From the NCBI GenBank assembly GCA_902363735.1, contig CABJBA010000001.1:1054001-1118000 (forward strand): a stretch of 64,000 nt of DNA, written 5' to 3'. The notes under the pieces are model-generated. The model ran no database searches and had not been told where the DNA came from. It saw only the letters and a program-made list of their open reading frames with translations. The DNA is from Clostridiaceae bacterium. Its GTDB lineage: Bacteria > Bacillota > Clostridia > Lachnospirales > Lachnospiraceae. Positions 36,536 to 45,345 of the stretch are shown in pieces. The stretch's first letter is position 1; every line of letters starts with the position of its first letter. The position numbers and the translations under genes are program-made.

Positions 36536-37507
36536 TCAGTTAGAAAAATATTTTTTATATATTTCAAAAAAGTTTGTGGTGGCAGTCTTATCCTCCCGGG
36601 AAAACTTTATACTCTTCCACATCTCGCTGTTAAAAACCACCGGATTTTCTTCCTTAAACTGAGAATAGATCTGATCAAAAGCCTCTTTCTTCCGCTCCCG
36701 GTACAAATCAGCTTTTCTTTCCTGGGTGGCCTCCTCATCATAATCATTGACACACTGGAATATGTAGTACTTTCCATTTTCCTCCACGGCAGAACTGATC
36801 TCTCCCATGGAAAGGGAAAAAGCAGCATCTTCACCGGAGCCTGGATTCTCTCCTCTGCCTATCTTCCGCTCAATGATTCCTTCCTCTGAATATTCCCTGG
36901 CAAGAGCGGGAAAATCGGCTCCCTGGGCCTGGACCTTTAAAAGCACCTCTTCCGCAGCCGCCTTATCTGATAAGACAATCTGATCCACTTCAATTACCTT
37001 GGCTTCGCTATCGCTGATTTCCAGATTCAGATCCTTTGTAAGCTCTACCACCACCTTATTGGACAGACAGTATTCTTCATACATGACACGGACATCTTCT
37101 TCTGTCACTCCCATATAGAAAATATCCTCCTCTGTCAGGGAAGCAAAATATTCTTCGGAAGCCTTCCTCACTTCCTCCTTTTCCCCTCCGTTTAAGGTGA
37201 TTCCCTTGCTCCCGGCAAGAAGATTCAGCCTCTTCATCTCATGAAGAAATTCTCTTACCTGCTCTATTAAATAGGTTTCAAAAGACTGGCCCTCCGGCAG
37301 CTCCACTCCCCATATCTGACTGGTATAAAGCTGCTGATACCGATTCCGCTCCGTTGCCACCACAATCATGGACTGAGGCATGGTATAAGCCTTGCTTTCC
37401 CGGATTTCAGAGACAATAGGAATTTCAGACTTGCAGCCAGACAGAAAAACCGCTGCTGCCAAAGATGCCAGAAATACTTTTATCCCCCGTCTGCATCGAC
37501 TTCTCAT
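36536..37507 (-). CDS. PrsA/SurA-like peptidyl-prolyl isomerase lipoprotein
   Basis: A 323-residue lipoprotein. The signal peptide ends in a lipobox, VFLSGC (about residues 20-25), so it is lipidated on Cys and sits on the outer face of the membrane. An N-terminal SurA-like helical part is followed by a parvulin domain (about 170-265), with VDQIVLSDKAAAEEVL and ALAREYSEEGIIERKIG. It probably helps fold exported proteins. The ATG at 37507 follows AAGAGG; the upstream frame starts at a GTG. Probably co-transcribed with the HAD and Maf genes. Confidence 0.88.
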   Translation of the reverse strand: MRSRCRRGIKVFLASLAAAVFLSGCKSEIPIVSEIRESKAYTMPQSMIVVATERNRYQQLYTSQIWGVELPEGQSFETYLIEQVREFLHEMKRLNLLAGSKGITLNGGEKEEVRKASEEYFASLTEEDIFYMGVTEEDVRVMYEEYCLSNKVVVELTKDLNLEISDSEAKVIEVDQIVLSDKAAAEEVLLKVQAQGADFPALAREYSEEGIIERKIGRGENPGSGEDAAFSLSMGEISSAVEENGKYYIFQCVNDYDEEATQERKADLYRERKKEAFDQIYSQFKEENPVVFNSEMWKSIKFSREDKTATTNFFEIYKKYFSN

Positions 37508-37528
37508 GAATACCTCTTTCTTCACTGC

Positions 37529-38314
37529 CTACAGCAGCAGTTTCAATATTTTCAGGACTCCGTTATTTACATTCGTATCTGTCTGAAATTTGGCCGCAGC
37601 CTTTATTTCTTCTCTGGCATTTCCTACTGCAAAACTGTAATAAACCTGTTTCAGCATTTCCACGTCGTTAAGCTGGTCACCGAACGCCATGGTTTCCTCC
37701 GGCTTAATGCCCAGGCTATCCTGAAGAAGCTTCACAGCCTGCCCCTTGTTAATTCCCATTTTCATGCAGTCCAGCCACATGTCACCTGCTATAGTGATTT
37801 TCAGACGATCCCCATACTTTTCCTGTAAATCCCTGGTATAAGACTCCACATCATTTTTACGGTATACAGAAATTTTAATGAATTCCGAATCCACTGCAGT
37901 CAAATCTTCTACCTGCCGAATGCGGAATTTATAGCCATTTACCATCCAGTCCAGAATATCCTGATTTTTAGTCTCCATATAAATGATATCCGGACCACTC
38001 AGCATAATCTCCAGCCCCTCTTTCTCCCGCACATCATAAATCATATCCATAATAATCTGACGGTCAATAGGATTGGTGTAAAGACTTCTGCCGTGAAGAC
38101 CTATATAAGCTCCGTTATCCGACAAATAAAATATCTTTTCCTTAATAGGCCAAAATATTGATTCAATGCTAACCCACTGTCGTCCGCTGGCTGCAGCAAA
38201 CTGGATTCCTTTTTCCCTTAATTTTAAAATCACATCATAAAGTTCCGGATTCATGTCATGACATCCGTCTTTTACCAGTGTCCCGTCAATATCCGATACA
38301 ATCAGTTTAATCAT
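37529..38314 (-). CDS. Cof-type HAD phosphatase
   Basis: A 261-residue HAD hydrolase of the Cof/IIB subclass. Catalytic Asp motif DIDGTLV (residues 8-14), a C2 cap, and GDQLNDVEML (about 213-222). These act on sugar phosphates or FMN-like phosphates; the substrate is unknown. Its start overlaps the maf stop by 4 bp (ATGA), and the PrsA-like gene follows within 21 bp, so the three are an operon. Confidence 0.92.
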   Translation of the reverse strand: MIKLIVSDIDGTLVKDGCHDMNPELYDVILKLREKGIQFAAASGRQWVSIESIFWPIKEKIFYLSDNGAYIGLHGRSLYTNPIDRQIIMDMIYDVREKEGLEIMLSGPDIIYMETKNQDILDWMVNGYKFRIRQVEDLTAVDSEFIKISVYRKNDVESYTRDLQEKYGDRLKITIAGDMWLDCMKMGINKGQAVKLLQDSLGIKPEETMAFGDQLNDVEMLKQVYYSFAVGNAREEIKAAAKFQTDTNVNNGVLKILKLLL

Positions 38315-38904
38315 TCTCTGTCCTCCCCCGCCATATTCTTAAACTCCTGATATACACGTCCTATAGGTAATCCTACTACATTATTATAATCCCCGTCAAT
38401 CCCTTTGATAAAAGCCGCAAATGTTCCCTGTATGCCGTAAGCACCAGCTTTATCCATAGGCTCTTTACTGTCTGCATAGGCCCTGATCTCCTCAAAAGAT
38501 ACAGGATATAAGTGGACATCCGTTTTTTCCACAAATGTCCTTGTCTTTCGTCCTTCTTCTCCACAATATACCAGAGTCACTCCTGTGTATACCTGATGGG
38601 TTTGTCCCTCCAGCAGGGAAATCATTCGGAACGCATCTTCATGATCAGATGGCTTTCCTAAAATTTCTCCTCTAGCTGCAACCACAGTATCTGCACCTAT
38701 GACCCAGGTTCCCGGCTTTTGGAAACGGGCCACATCCTCCGCCTTCTGGCAGGACAGCTCCATAACAGCCTCCTCCGGCACATCGGTAGTTATATTTTCT
38801 TCTATGGTACTTGGCACAATCTCTGGTATAATTCCAATTTGAGCTAAAAGTTCTTTTCTTCTGGGAGATGCCGAAGCCAATACAATTTTCTCTGTCTGAA
38901 TCAT
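38311..38904 (-). CDS. maf: Maf family nucleotide pyrophosphatase
   Basis: A 197-residue cytoplasmic house-cleaning enzyme that hydrolyses non-canonical nucleoside triphosphates such as dTTP/UTP analogues. Motifs are LASASPRRKELL (about 7-18), IGADTVVAARGEILGKP (about 68-84) and PMDKAGAYGIQG (about 153-164). GGAGGG precedes the ATG. First gene of the maf - HAD - prsA-like unit, overlapping the HAD gene by 4 bp. Confidence 0.94.
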   Translation of the reverse strand: MIQTEKIVLASASPRRKELLAQIGIIPEIVPSTIEENITTDVPEEAVMELSCQKAEDVARFQKPGTWVIGADTVVAARGEILGKPSDHEDAFRMISLLEGQTHQVYTGVTLVYCGEEGRKTRTFVEKTDVHLYPVSFEEIRAYADSKEPMDKAGAYGIQGTFAAFIKGIDGDYNNVVGLPIGRVYQEFKNMAGEDRE

Positions 38905-38971
38905 AAAACCCTCCGTTTTAAATAAGCCATAACGTTAAATAAGCGGGACCCTTATGGAATCCCGCCTTTCA

Positions 38972-39532
38972 TCAATATACTTTCAGACGCCCGATCATAG
39001 ACGCATCCTCATCTTCGTCATCGCGAAGACGCATTCTCATGGTGTATATGAAATCAGCTATATAAAAAGCCAACAAGCTCAAAGCCACCATCCGTTCGAA
39101 ATCATCAGGTATCCTTCCTGCAATTCCATTGACAAAACCATTGAGAAAACGAAAATAAAAAATACCTAAAAATCCCCATGCAATGCTGCTCTCCAAACAT
39201 ATAATTCCCTTATAATTCATAAATTTCCGGCTATAATCCCACCAGAAAGAACCAAAGAGCCTTATCATCATACGGGCTGTTACAATCTCCATAAAGGTTG
39301 CCATAGCCATAGCCGCAAAATAGAGCTGAATCGGATTATCTGAAAGGGGCTTTAACAGAATCATAGCTCCTGCTGCTCCAAATCCATATATAATGCAAAA
39401 TGGACCATGACCAAACCCTCGGTTCAGCACCGGTTTTTTATTTTCATAGGTGAGTACGAAACACTCAAGAATATATCCCAGAAAGCTGAACAGAAAAAAA
39501 CAGTTTATGCTGTGATAAATTGACGTATTCAT
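38972..39532 (-). CDS. ABC_trans_CmpB-like membrane protein (PF06541 type)
   Basis: A 186-residue membrane protein with about four hydrophobic segments (roughly 5-25, 45-65, 70-90, 145-165), a conserved LNRGFGHGPFCIIYGFGA region (about 37-54) and WWDYS (about 97-101). These are annotated as putative ABC permeases, but no partner ATPase is present and function is unknown. GGAGG precedes the ATG. A 92-bp gap with no recognised signal separates it from the PAP2-like gene. Confidence 0.8.
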   Translation of the reverse strand: MNTSIYHSINCFFLFSFLGYILECFVLTYENKKPVLNRGFGHGPFCIIYGFGAAGAMILLKPLSDNPIQLYFAAMAMATFMEIVTARMMIRLFGSFWWDYSRKFMNYKGIICLESSIAWGFLGIFYFRFLNGFVNGIAGRIPDDFERMVALSLLAFYIADFIYTMRMRLRDDEDEDASMIGRLKVY

Positions 39533-39624
39533 GTTACCTCCGATTTTAATATCCTTTCTTTAACTCGTTAAAGTATAATATGGATATCTTAATAAATCAA
39601 GGGGTATTTTCTTAACAATTTCCT

Positions 39625-40083
39625 TTAATAATACTGACCCATAAAAAGCGCCAGAAAAATTCCCAGAAGTGCTCCGGCAGCCACCTGAAGAGGAGTGTGA
39701 CCTACATACTCCTTTAATTTTTCCTGAAGTATCTCTGCATTGAGCTTTAAAGGGTTTTCCAGCAGAAGGCTGTTAAGCAGCTTCGCTTGCTTTCCCGTCT
39801 CCCTGCGTACTCCCATGGCGTCATACATGACTATCATAGACAAAACAAAGCTGACCGCAAACTCAAAAGAACCGACGCCATACCGATAACTGGCGGCGGT
39901 TGTCAAAGCACATACCGTCGAGGAGTGGGAACTTGGCATTCCACCGGAACCTACCAACCTCTCCGGATTAAAGTTTTTGTTAAGGGCCAAGTCGATGATC
40001 GTCTTTAAAACCTGAGCCACCCCCCAGCCGGCAACTGCAGTCACCAAAACCTGATTCTTAAGTAACTCTTCCCAAAATGTCAT
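39625..40083 (-). CDS. Divergent PAP2-family (DUF212) membrane protein
   Basis: A 152-residue membrane protein. Conserved segment GSGGMPSSHSSTVCAL (about 47-62) is the PAP2-like site, and YDAMGVRRETGKQA follows (about 92-105). Related proteins are thought to be acidic phosphatase relatives; the substrate is unknown. The ATG at 40083 has GGAGG upstream; two in-frame ATGs upstream (40095, 40137) are less likely because the site overlaps them. It starts 14 bp after the HD gene stop, so the two are linked. Confidence 0.85.
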   Translation of the reverse strand: MTFWEELLKNQVLVTAVAGWGVAQVLKTIIDLALNKNFNPERLVGSGGMPSSHSSTVCALTTAASYRYGVGSFEFAVSFVLSMIVMYDAMGVRRETGKQAKLLNSLLLENPLKLNAEILQEKLKEYVGHTPLQVAAGALLGIFLALFMGQYY

Positions 40084-40097
40084 GGTTTCCTCCATAC

Positions 40098-40667
40098 TTA
40101 TGCAGCGCTTTTCCTTCCAAAACCGTACAAGATCCAACGCTTTATCCTTGCGGCGGTTTCAGCCAGACCGCAGAATTTATCTGAATAAATGATCACAAAC
40201 CCTTCCCTGCTTTTTGGAGGAACCGGGGTCAGAGGCCACATGTGGCGCAAGATCATATCTTTTTCTTTTTCCGTCAATTCAAAATATTTAACTGCATTAT
40301 TAAGTGCAGTCCTTGGGTGTGTAAACCCGTGAAAGTGCTCTCCTGTCTCCCTTGCATGGGTATGCCAGTCATATAAAAACAAATCGTGAAGAAGACCGGC
40401 CCGGGCAACCTCTCTGTGATCCCATCCCAGTCTTTTGCAGATGCAGTAACTCATATAAGACACTTTAATGCAGTGGGCTTTACAGGTAGTATCCCCGTGC
40501 TGCATAAAAAGATCCATGGACTGAAATACCGGACTGTCCAGAATATCTCTGACACAGTCCATGTATTCCAAATCCTCAATGTAATATTCTTTTTCCACCC
40601 AGGAGGAATCTTCTGCCCATCTCATTGCTTCCTCTTTTTCCTCCTGGGTTATATGCATGTGTTCCAT
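40098..40667 (-). CDS. HD-domain phosphohydrolase
   Basis: A 189-residue protein with one HD domain (about 45-150): HCIKVSYMSYCICKRL, then the metal-binding GLLHDLFLYDWH (about 91-102), and RHMWPLTP (about 138-145). Related HD proteins hydrolyse phosphate esters of nucleotides or phospholipids; substrate unknown. The same frame has a second ATG at residue 4, so the start may be slightly shorter. Upstream is glycogen synthase, downstream the PAP2-like gene. Confidence 0.85.
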   Translation of the reverse strand: MEHMHITQEEKEEAMRWAEDSSWVEKEYYIEDLEYMDCVRDILDSPVFQSMDLFMQHGDTTCKAHCIKVSYMSYCICKRLGWDHREVARAGLLHDLFLYDWHTHARETGEHFHGFTHPRTALNNAVKYFELTEKEKDMILRHMWPLTPVPPKSREGFVIIYSDKFCGLAETAARIKRWILYGFGRKSAA

Positions 40668-40703
40668 TCTTATTTCAATCGCTTCTTTCCTAAAGGGCCC
40701 AGC

Positions 40704-42149
40704 TTAACAGCCGATCAGCCAGTCATAGAGTTCCTGGTATTTCATAGCCGACGTCTTCCATGAGTAATCCTTTGCCATGGCCCGGTCTATAATCTTATTC
40801 CATTCTCTTTTTTTATCGTAGTAAATCCCTTCTGCATACCGGACCGAGCTGAGCATCTCATGAGCGTTGTAGTTGGAAAAGGAAAATCCCGTTCCTTTGT
40901 TTTCAAACTCATTATAAGGCTCTACCGTATCCTTTAAGCCGCCTGTTTCCCTTACAATAGGAACTGTTCCATAGCGGAGTGACATAAGCTGGCTTAGGCC
41001 GCAGGGCTCAAACAGGGAGGGCATGAGAAATGCATCGCAGGACGCATATATCTTATGGGACATTGCTTCTGAATAATAGATATTGGCAGAAACCTTATCC
41101 GGATATTTCCATGCATAATGGCGGAACATATTTTCATATCGTTCCTCGCCTGTACCAAGAACAACAAGCTGGATATCGTCCTGGCATAACTCGTCAATGA
41201 CAAACTGGATTAAATCAAGTCCCTTCTGGTCTGTCAGTCTGGAAACAATTCCGATCATGAACTTCTTCTCATCCTGGTTTAAACCCAGTTCTTTCTGCAG
41301 AGCCCGCTTATTCCTGATCTTCTCCTTGCGGAAATTCTTTGAATTGTAAGCCTGTTCGATATAAGTGTCAGTTTCTGGATCGAATTCCTCGTAGTCAATA
41401 CCGTTGACAATTCCTCTCAGGCTGTCCGCCCGTGCACGCATCAGACCATCTAAGCCTTCTCCATAAAAAGGCATCTTAATCTCTTCCGCATAGGTATCAC
41501 TGACCGTGGTGATGGCATCGGCAAAGACGATTCCGCCCTTTAATAAGTTACCATCCTTATATGCCTCCAGTTTATCAGGTGTGAAATAATAATCCGGCAG
41601 ACAGGTGAATTTCTGTATTGTTTTGACATCCCACACCCCTTGAAATTTCAAGTTGTGGATGGTGATTACTGATTTCATATTCCGGAAAAATTCACCGTCG
41701 TGGAACCGGTCCTTTAACAGAACGGGAATAAGAGCAGACTGCCAGTCATGACAATGAACCACATCAGGCTGAAATCCAATTACGGGAAGAGCCGATAGGG
41801 CTGCCCTGGAAAAGAAGCAGAACTTCTCCAGATCCTTGTACCAGTCTCCATAAGGTTTAGCACCAGTGAAATATTCTTCATTGTCAATAAAATAACAAGT
41901 TATACCCTCGTAAACATATTGAAGAATTCCCACATATCTGCTTTTCCCCAGATAGTCCATGTAGAAATGATCCACATAGGTCATCTGGTTACTCCATTCT
42001 TCTTTTATGCACAGATATTTGGGAATCAATATTCTGACATCAAAATATTCCTTATCAAAGCACTTTGGAAGTGACCCCACCACGTCCGCAAGTCCTCCTG
42101 TTTTGATAAAGGGCACTGCTTCTGATGCGACAAACAATATTTTCTCCAT
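40704..42149 (-). CDS. glgA: Glycogen synthase
   Basis: A 481-residue GT5 glycosyltransferase that transfers glucose from ADP-glucose to alpha-1,4-glucan. The ADP-glucose-binding motif is KTGGLADVVGSLPK (about 16-29), HCHDWQSAL is near 126, and SLFEPCGLSQL near 378-388 with the catalytic Glu. GGGAGG precedes the ATG. Other glycogen genes (glgB, C, D, P) are not nearby. Length and motifs match the bacterial family. Confidence 0.96.
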   Translation of the reverse strand: MEKILFVASEAVPFIKTGGLADVVGSLPKCFDKEYFDVRILIPKYLCIKEEWSNQMTYVDHFYMDYLGKSRYVGILQYVYEGITCYFIDNEEYFTGAKPYGDWYKDLEKFCFFSRAALSALPVIGFQPDVVHCHDWQSALIPVLLKDRFHDGEFFRNMKSVITIHNLKFQGVWDVKTIQKFTCLPDYYFTPDKLEAYKDGNLLKGGIVFADAITTVSDTYAEEIKMPFYGEGLDGLMRARADSLRGIVNGIDYEEFDPETDTYIEQAYNSKNFRKEKIRNKRALQKELGLNQDEKKFMIGIVSRLTDQKGLDLIQFVIDELCQDDIQLVVLGTGEERYENMFRHYAWKYPDKVSANIYYSEAMSHKIYASCDAFLMPSLFEPCGLSQLMSLRYGTVPIVRETGGLKDTVEPYNEFENKGTGFSFSNYNAHEMLSSVRYAEGIYYDKKREWNKIIDRAMAKDYSWKTSAMKYQELYDWLIGC

Positions 42150-42245
42150 ACATAACCTCCCTTATCCGGTCCACCCTAAGGTGTTGTCTGCTAATGTCTA
42201 GTATACTGCATATTACGGAAATAAGGAAGTATTAAACCTTAAAAT

Positions 42246-43052
42246 TTAAGAAAGTTTTTTGTAATCCAGTCTGATTTTATCCGCAATCAGGGCAATAAAC
42301 TCGGAATTTGTGGGTTTGCCTTTTCCAGTACTTACGGTGTATCCAAACAGCTCATTGATGGTATCCATCTTTCCCCGGCTCCATGCCACTTCAATGGCGT
42401 GGCGGATAGCCCGTTCCACACGGCTGGGCGTTGTCTGGTGCTTCTTAGCAATGGAGGGGTAAAGAATTTTGGTCACCGAGGTAAGCATCTCCTGGTCTTG
42501 TACAGAAATCACGATGGCATCACGGAGATATTGGTAGCCTTTTATATGGGCGGGAATTCCAATCTCATGAAGCATCTGTGTGACATCGTTTTCCAGATTC
42601 TGTTCCATGTATTCCACTTTGTTGACATAAGGCTTTACCTTTTTCATTCCCTGAAGACTGGGAGTTTTTGTCTTTCTCTGGCCCACTCTTCGAACCTTAT
42701 CGACGATAATGTCCTTGCTGAAAGGCTTCATTATGTAATAATTTGCTCCCATGCGGAACGCATCCTCGGTTATATTCTCGCTTCCTGCCGCAGTTACCAT
42801 AATAAACGACGGGATTTTTGTAATGGCCCCGTTTCCCCTGACACGTTCCATTACTGTGATTCCGTCCATCCTCGGCATAATCACGTCCAATAAGACAACA
42901 TCCGGATTTGTTTTCAGTATCATGTTATAGGCATCTTCGCCATTATCCGCTTTCCCAACTACATGGAAATCAGCTTCTCCCTCCAGTATATCATTCAGCA
43001 GATTTAAGGTCTGCAGGTTATCATCCGCAATTGCAATACTAATTTGTGACAT
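42246..43052 (-). CDS. spo0A: Stage 0 sporulation protein A
   Basis: A 268-residue response regulator, the master switch for sporulation. The receiver domain (about 1-120) has the phospho-acceptor Asp in [13 protein letters not shown] (near 54) and the Lys in YIMKPFS (near 107). The DNA-binding domain (about 150-268) shows the sporulation-specific [13 protein letters not shown] and [19 protein letters not shown]. The ATG at 43052 has GGAGGAG upstream; the long frame from 43181 would include the promoter and 0A box. Transcription in B. subtilis is autoregulated, and a 0A box is present here. Confidence 0.97.
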   Translation of the reverse strand: MSQISIAIADDNLQTLNLLNDILEGEADFHVVGKADNGEDAYNMILKTNPDVVLLDVIMPRMDGITVMERVRGNGAITKIPSFIMVTAAGSENITEDAFRMGANYYIMKPFSKDIIVDKVRRVGQRKTKTPSLQGMKKVKPYVNKVEYMEQNLENDVTQMLHEIGIPAHIKGYQYLRDAIVISVQDQEMLTSVTKILYPSIAKKHQTTPSRVERAIRHAIEVAWSRGKMDTINELFGYTVSTGKGKPTNSEFIALIADKIRLDYKKLS

Positions 43053-43125
43053 ATTGATACTCTCCTCCCTGGTTTTTGGTGTTTTTTTACACGCTTTTAA
43101 CATATTTTTTAACGAGTGTATTGAC

Positions 43126-43155
43126 ATTATAGACTTTGCTCTGCTTATGCCGCAA
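43126..43155 (-). promoter_or_regulatory. Predicted spo0A promoter
   Basis: On the minus strand TTGCGG (43150-43155), 18-bp spacer, TATAAT (43126-43131), 74 bp upstream of the start codon. Confidence 0.5.
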
Positions 43156-43173
43156 TGGAATTCTATCGCATTC

Positions 43174-43182
43174 TTCGACAAA
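43174..43182 (-). promoter_or_regulatory. 0A box upstream of spo0A
   Basis: On the minus strand TTTGTCGAA matches the TTTGTCRAA consensus fully. It lies about 20 bp upstream of the predicted -35 box. A second core TGTCGAA lies on the plus strand at 43233-43239. The rest of the 414-bp gap (43053-43466) holds an imperfect direct repeat at 43222-43293 and the symporter terminator. Confidence 0.8.
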
Positions 43183-43417
43183 ATATGACAATTTCAGGGC
43201 GAATTATGGAGTAAATTTCTTTTTTTTAGAGGTGTCGAAATGGGGATTGTGGCTTGGGAGTGGGGTGGCTGGTTTTTTAGGAGGTGTTGAAATTTGATAT
43301 TACTTGTCAATGGAAAATTTTGGTTGTGTATAGAGTTATAGTAACATACTTGGGAGGGGATGAGAAGCGGAAAACTTGAAAAATACTGGTTTTCAGGTGC
43401 AATTGATCTCTTATTAC

Positions 43418-43451
43418 AAAAAAAACTTCACCTCCCCAAAGGAACATGAAG
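43418..43451 (-). terminator. Terminator of the AgcS symporter gene
   Basis: On the minus strand CTTCA pairs with TGAAG around a bulged CC/GG inner stem, followed by eight T residues. Confidence 0.7.
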
Positions 43452-43466
43452 CTTTTTATTAAAGTT

Positions 43467-44837
43467 TTATTTCTTTGATTCCCAGTTCTTTGTTAGCTTT
43501 ACTACCACTCCTCCAAGAAGGACCAGAGCCAGAATATTGGGAATAACCATTAATCCGTTAAAAAGGTCTGCCAGATTCCAGACTAAGTCAACCTTGAGCG
43601 TACAGCCAACCCCTACAAACACCGAAACCAGTACCGCATACACGGAAACCGCTTTTTTTCCAAAAAGATATTTTACATTTGCCAGACCAAAGAAATACCA
43701 GCCGATAATAGTGGCAAAAGCGAAAAAGAACACACATACAGCTATGATCACGTACCCGAATTGGCCAAAGACCTGGGCAAAGGCCGATTGTGTCAATTCA
43801 ATTCCCGTAACAAATCCGCCTTGTGCATCCCTGGTTCCCAGGACCCCTGATGTTAAAATCGCAAGTACCGTTAACGGCAGCAAAACAATGGTATCAATAA
43901 ATACACCCATCATGGCAACTAACCCCTGATCACATGGATCTTTTACACGAGCCAGAGCGTGGGCATGGGGCGTTGATCCCATACCGGCCTCATGGGTAAA
44001 TAGACCCCTTGCAATTCCAAAGCGGAGGGCTTTTTGTACACTGACGCCCAGAATACCGCCTAATATTGCCTGTGGGTTGAACGCACCAACGAAAATGTCA
44101 TAAAAAGCAGGAATGATGTTGCGGAAATTTACCCCAATCACGATCAGGGAAGACAGGGTAAAGAAACCTGCCATAAAAGGAACCACTTTTTCTGCAACCG
44201 CAACAATCCTCTTCACTCCCCCTAAAAATACCAGCAGAGAAAGAATTGCCAATCCACCGCCCACAACTTCTGAGGGAATCCCAAATGCGGCTTTCATGGC
44301 ACCGCCCACGGAGTTTGCCTGCACCATATTCCCCATAAAACCAAGGGCAATAATAATGAGAACTGCGAAAATACCCGCAACCACCTTACCAGCAGGTCCT
44401 TTGATTGCTTCCCGTATGTAATAGACAGGTCCCCCCACCAGTTCACCGTTTTCTATTGTCTTGTAACGCTGGGCAAGTGTTGCTTCTGCATATATGGTTG
44501 CCATACCAAGAATTGCACTGACCCACATCCAGAACACTGAACCAGGACCTCCTGAAACCATGGCAGTTGCCACACCGGCCAAATTTCCGGTCCCAATCTG
44601 GGCTGATACGGAAGTGAGCAAAGACTGAAACGAGGTCATACCTTCCTTATCACTGGCCGCTTTGCCTCTTAACGTAATGGAACCAAAGGTTAGACGGAAG
44701 CTTTCCCGGAACCGGCGAAACTGCACTCCTTTTGTGAGTATAGTAAAATAAACACCTACACCACAGAGAAGGACAATTAAAAATACATCCCATAAAACCT
44801 TATTGATACTGATGACTAAACCTGAAAACCATTCCAT
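43467..44837 (-). CDS. Alanine/glycine:cation symporter (AgcS family)
   Basis: A 456-residue membrane transporter that brings alanine or glycine into the cell with Na+ or H+. It has about ten hydrophobic helices and the family signature region TSVSAQIGTGNLAGVATA (about 71-88), then GGPGSVFWMWVSA and GLFTHEAGMGSTPHAHA (about 281-297). AAGGAG precedes the ATG. A tandem glycine riboswitch and terminator lie upstream, so expression should follow glycine levels. It sits between spoIVB and spo0A, which in many relatives are adjacent. Confidence 0.96.
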   Translation of the reverse strand: MEWFSGLVISINKVLWDVFLIVLLCGVGVYFTILTKGVQFRRFRESFRLTFGSITLRGKAASDKEGMTSFQSLLTSVSAQIGTGNLAGVATAMVSGGPGSVFWMWVSAILGMATIYAEATLAQRYKTIENGELVGGPVYYIREAIKGPAGKVVAGIFAVLIIIALGFMGNMVQANSVGGAMKAAFGIPSEVVGGGLAILSLLVFLGGVKRIVAVAEKVVPFMAGFFTLSSLIVIGVNFRNIIPAFYDIFVGAFNPQAILGGILGVSVQKALRFGIARGLFTHEAGMGSTPHAHALARVKDPCDQGLVAMMGVFIDTIVLLPLTVLAILTSGVLGTRDAQGGFVTGIELTQSAFAQVFGQFGYVIIAVCVFFFAFATIIGWYFFGLANVKYLFGKKAVSVYAVLVSVFVGVGCTLKVDLVWNLADLFNGLMVIPNILALVLLGGVVVKLTKNWESKK

Positions 44838-44869
44838 ACAAAAAACACTCCTTATCCATTTTTTTCACC

Positions 44870-44903
44870 AAAAAAAGCCAAACCACGATTCTATGGTTTG
44901 ACT
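44870..44903 (-). terminator. Riboswitch-linked terminator
   Basis: On the minus strand AGTCAAACCA pairs with TGGTTTGGCT (9 of 10 pairs), followed by seven T residues. It lies between the glycine riboswitch and the symporter start and is the likely expression platform. Confidence 0.8.
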
Positions 44904-44942
44904 CTGGATATGCACAAAAAGACCCAAAAGTTTACATATAGG

Positions 44943-45115
44943 TTCTCTGTCCTTTTGCCTGAGAGATTAGAGCGAATCTTCGCCCCTTACACCTTCGGCA
45001 CCCATAACGGGATTCTCCAGAGTTACATCCATTCATAGTCCACATCCGTTCTTACGGACACCTGAGAGTGTTACTCCTTCGGTAGGCAGCTGCCATTTTC
45101 CTACAAACTTCACTT
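44943..45115 (-). ncRNA. Tandem glycine riboswitch
   Basis: Read on the minus strand, the first aptamer contains CTACCGAAGGAGTAA and CTCTCAGGTGTCC. The second contains CTCTGGAGAATC, GGTGCCGAAGGTGTAAGG, CTCTCAGGCAAAAGGACAG and ends AGAGAACC. These are the conserved parts of glycine aptamers in tandem. The first aptamer's 5' half is short (GTAGGAAAATGGCAGCTGCC) and departs from the usual GGAGAG form. Glycine riboswitches ahead of symporter genes are known to act as off switches in some Firmicutes. Confidence 0.9.
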
Positions 45116-45137
45116 GTTCATATTATTTGGTTGTTTT

Positions 45138-45166
45138 ATCCTATCACAATATGCATGTTAAGTCAA
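45138..45166 (-). promoter_or_regulatory. Promoter of the riboswitch-symporter transcript
   Basis: On the minus strand TTGACT (45161-45166), 17-bp spacer, TAGGAT (45138-45143), just upstream of the aptamer. Confidence 0.7.
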
Positions 45167-45257
45167 ATTAATGCGTTCAATTAAAATAATAAGAAAATCC
45201 ACTTTCAGCCGGCTTTTTCCTTTCGAAAATTCTTCCCGGGAAAATTTGCCTGATTAT

Positions 45258-45320
45258 AAAAAATTGGACTAAGTTAAGAGTAAACCCTTTAATCTGGCGG
45301 TTTCCACTTACTTAGTCCAA
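45258..45320 (-). terminator. Terminator of spoIVB
   Basis: TTGGACTAAGT (45264-45274) pairs with ACTTAGTCCAA (45310-45320), 11 bp, with an inner AAACC/GGTTT stem; on the minus strand it is followed by TTTTTT. Confidence 0.8.
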
Positions 45321-45345
45321 GTATAACTAAATCAGACTGCCCGTC

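Noticed and set aside
44943-45115. T-box leader considered for the region upstream of the symporter
   Set aside because: No T-box sequence; the conserved glycine aptamer elements explain the region.
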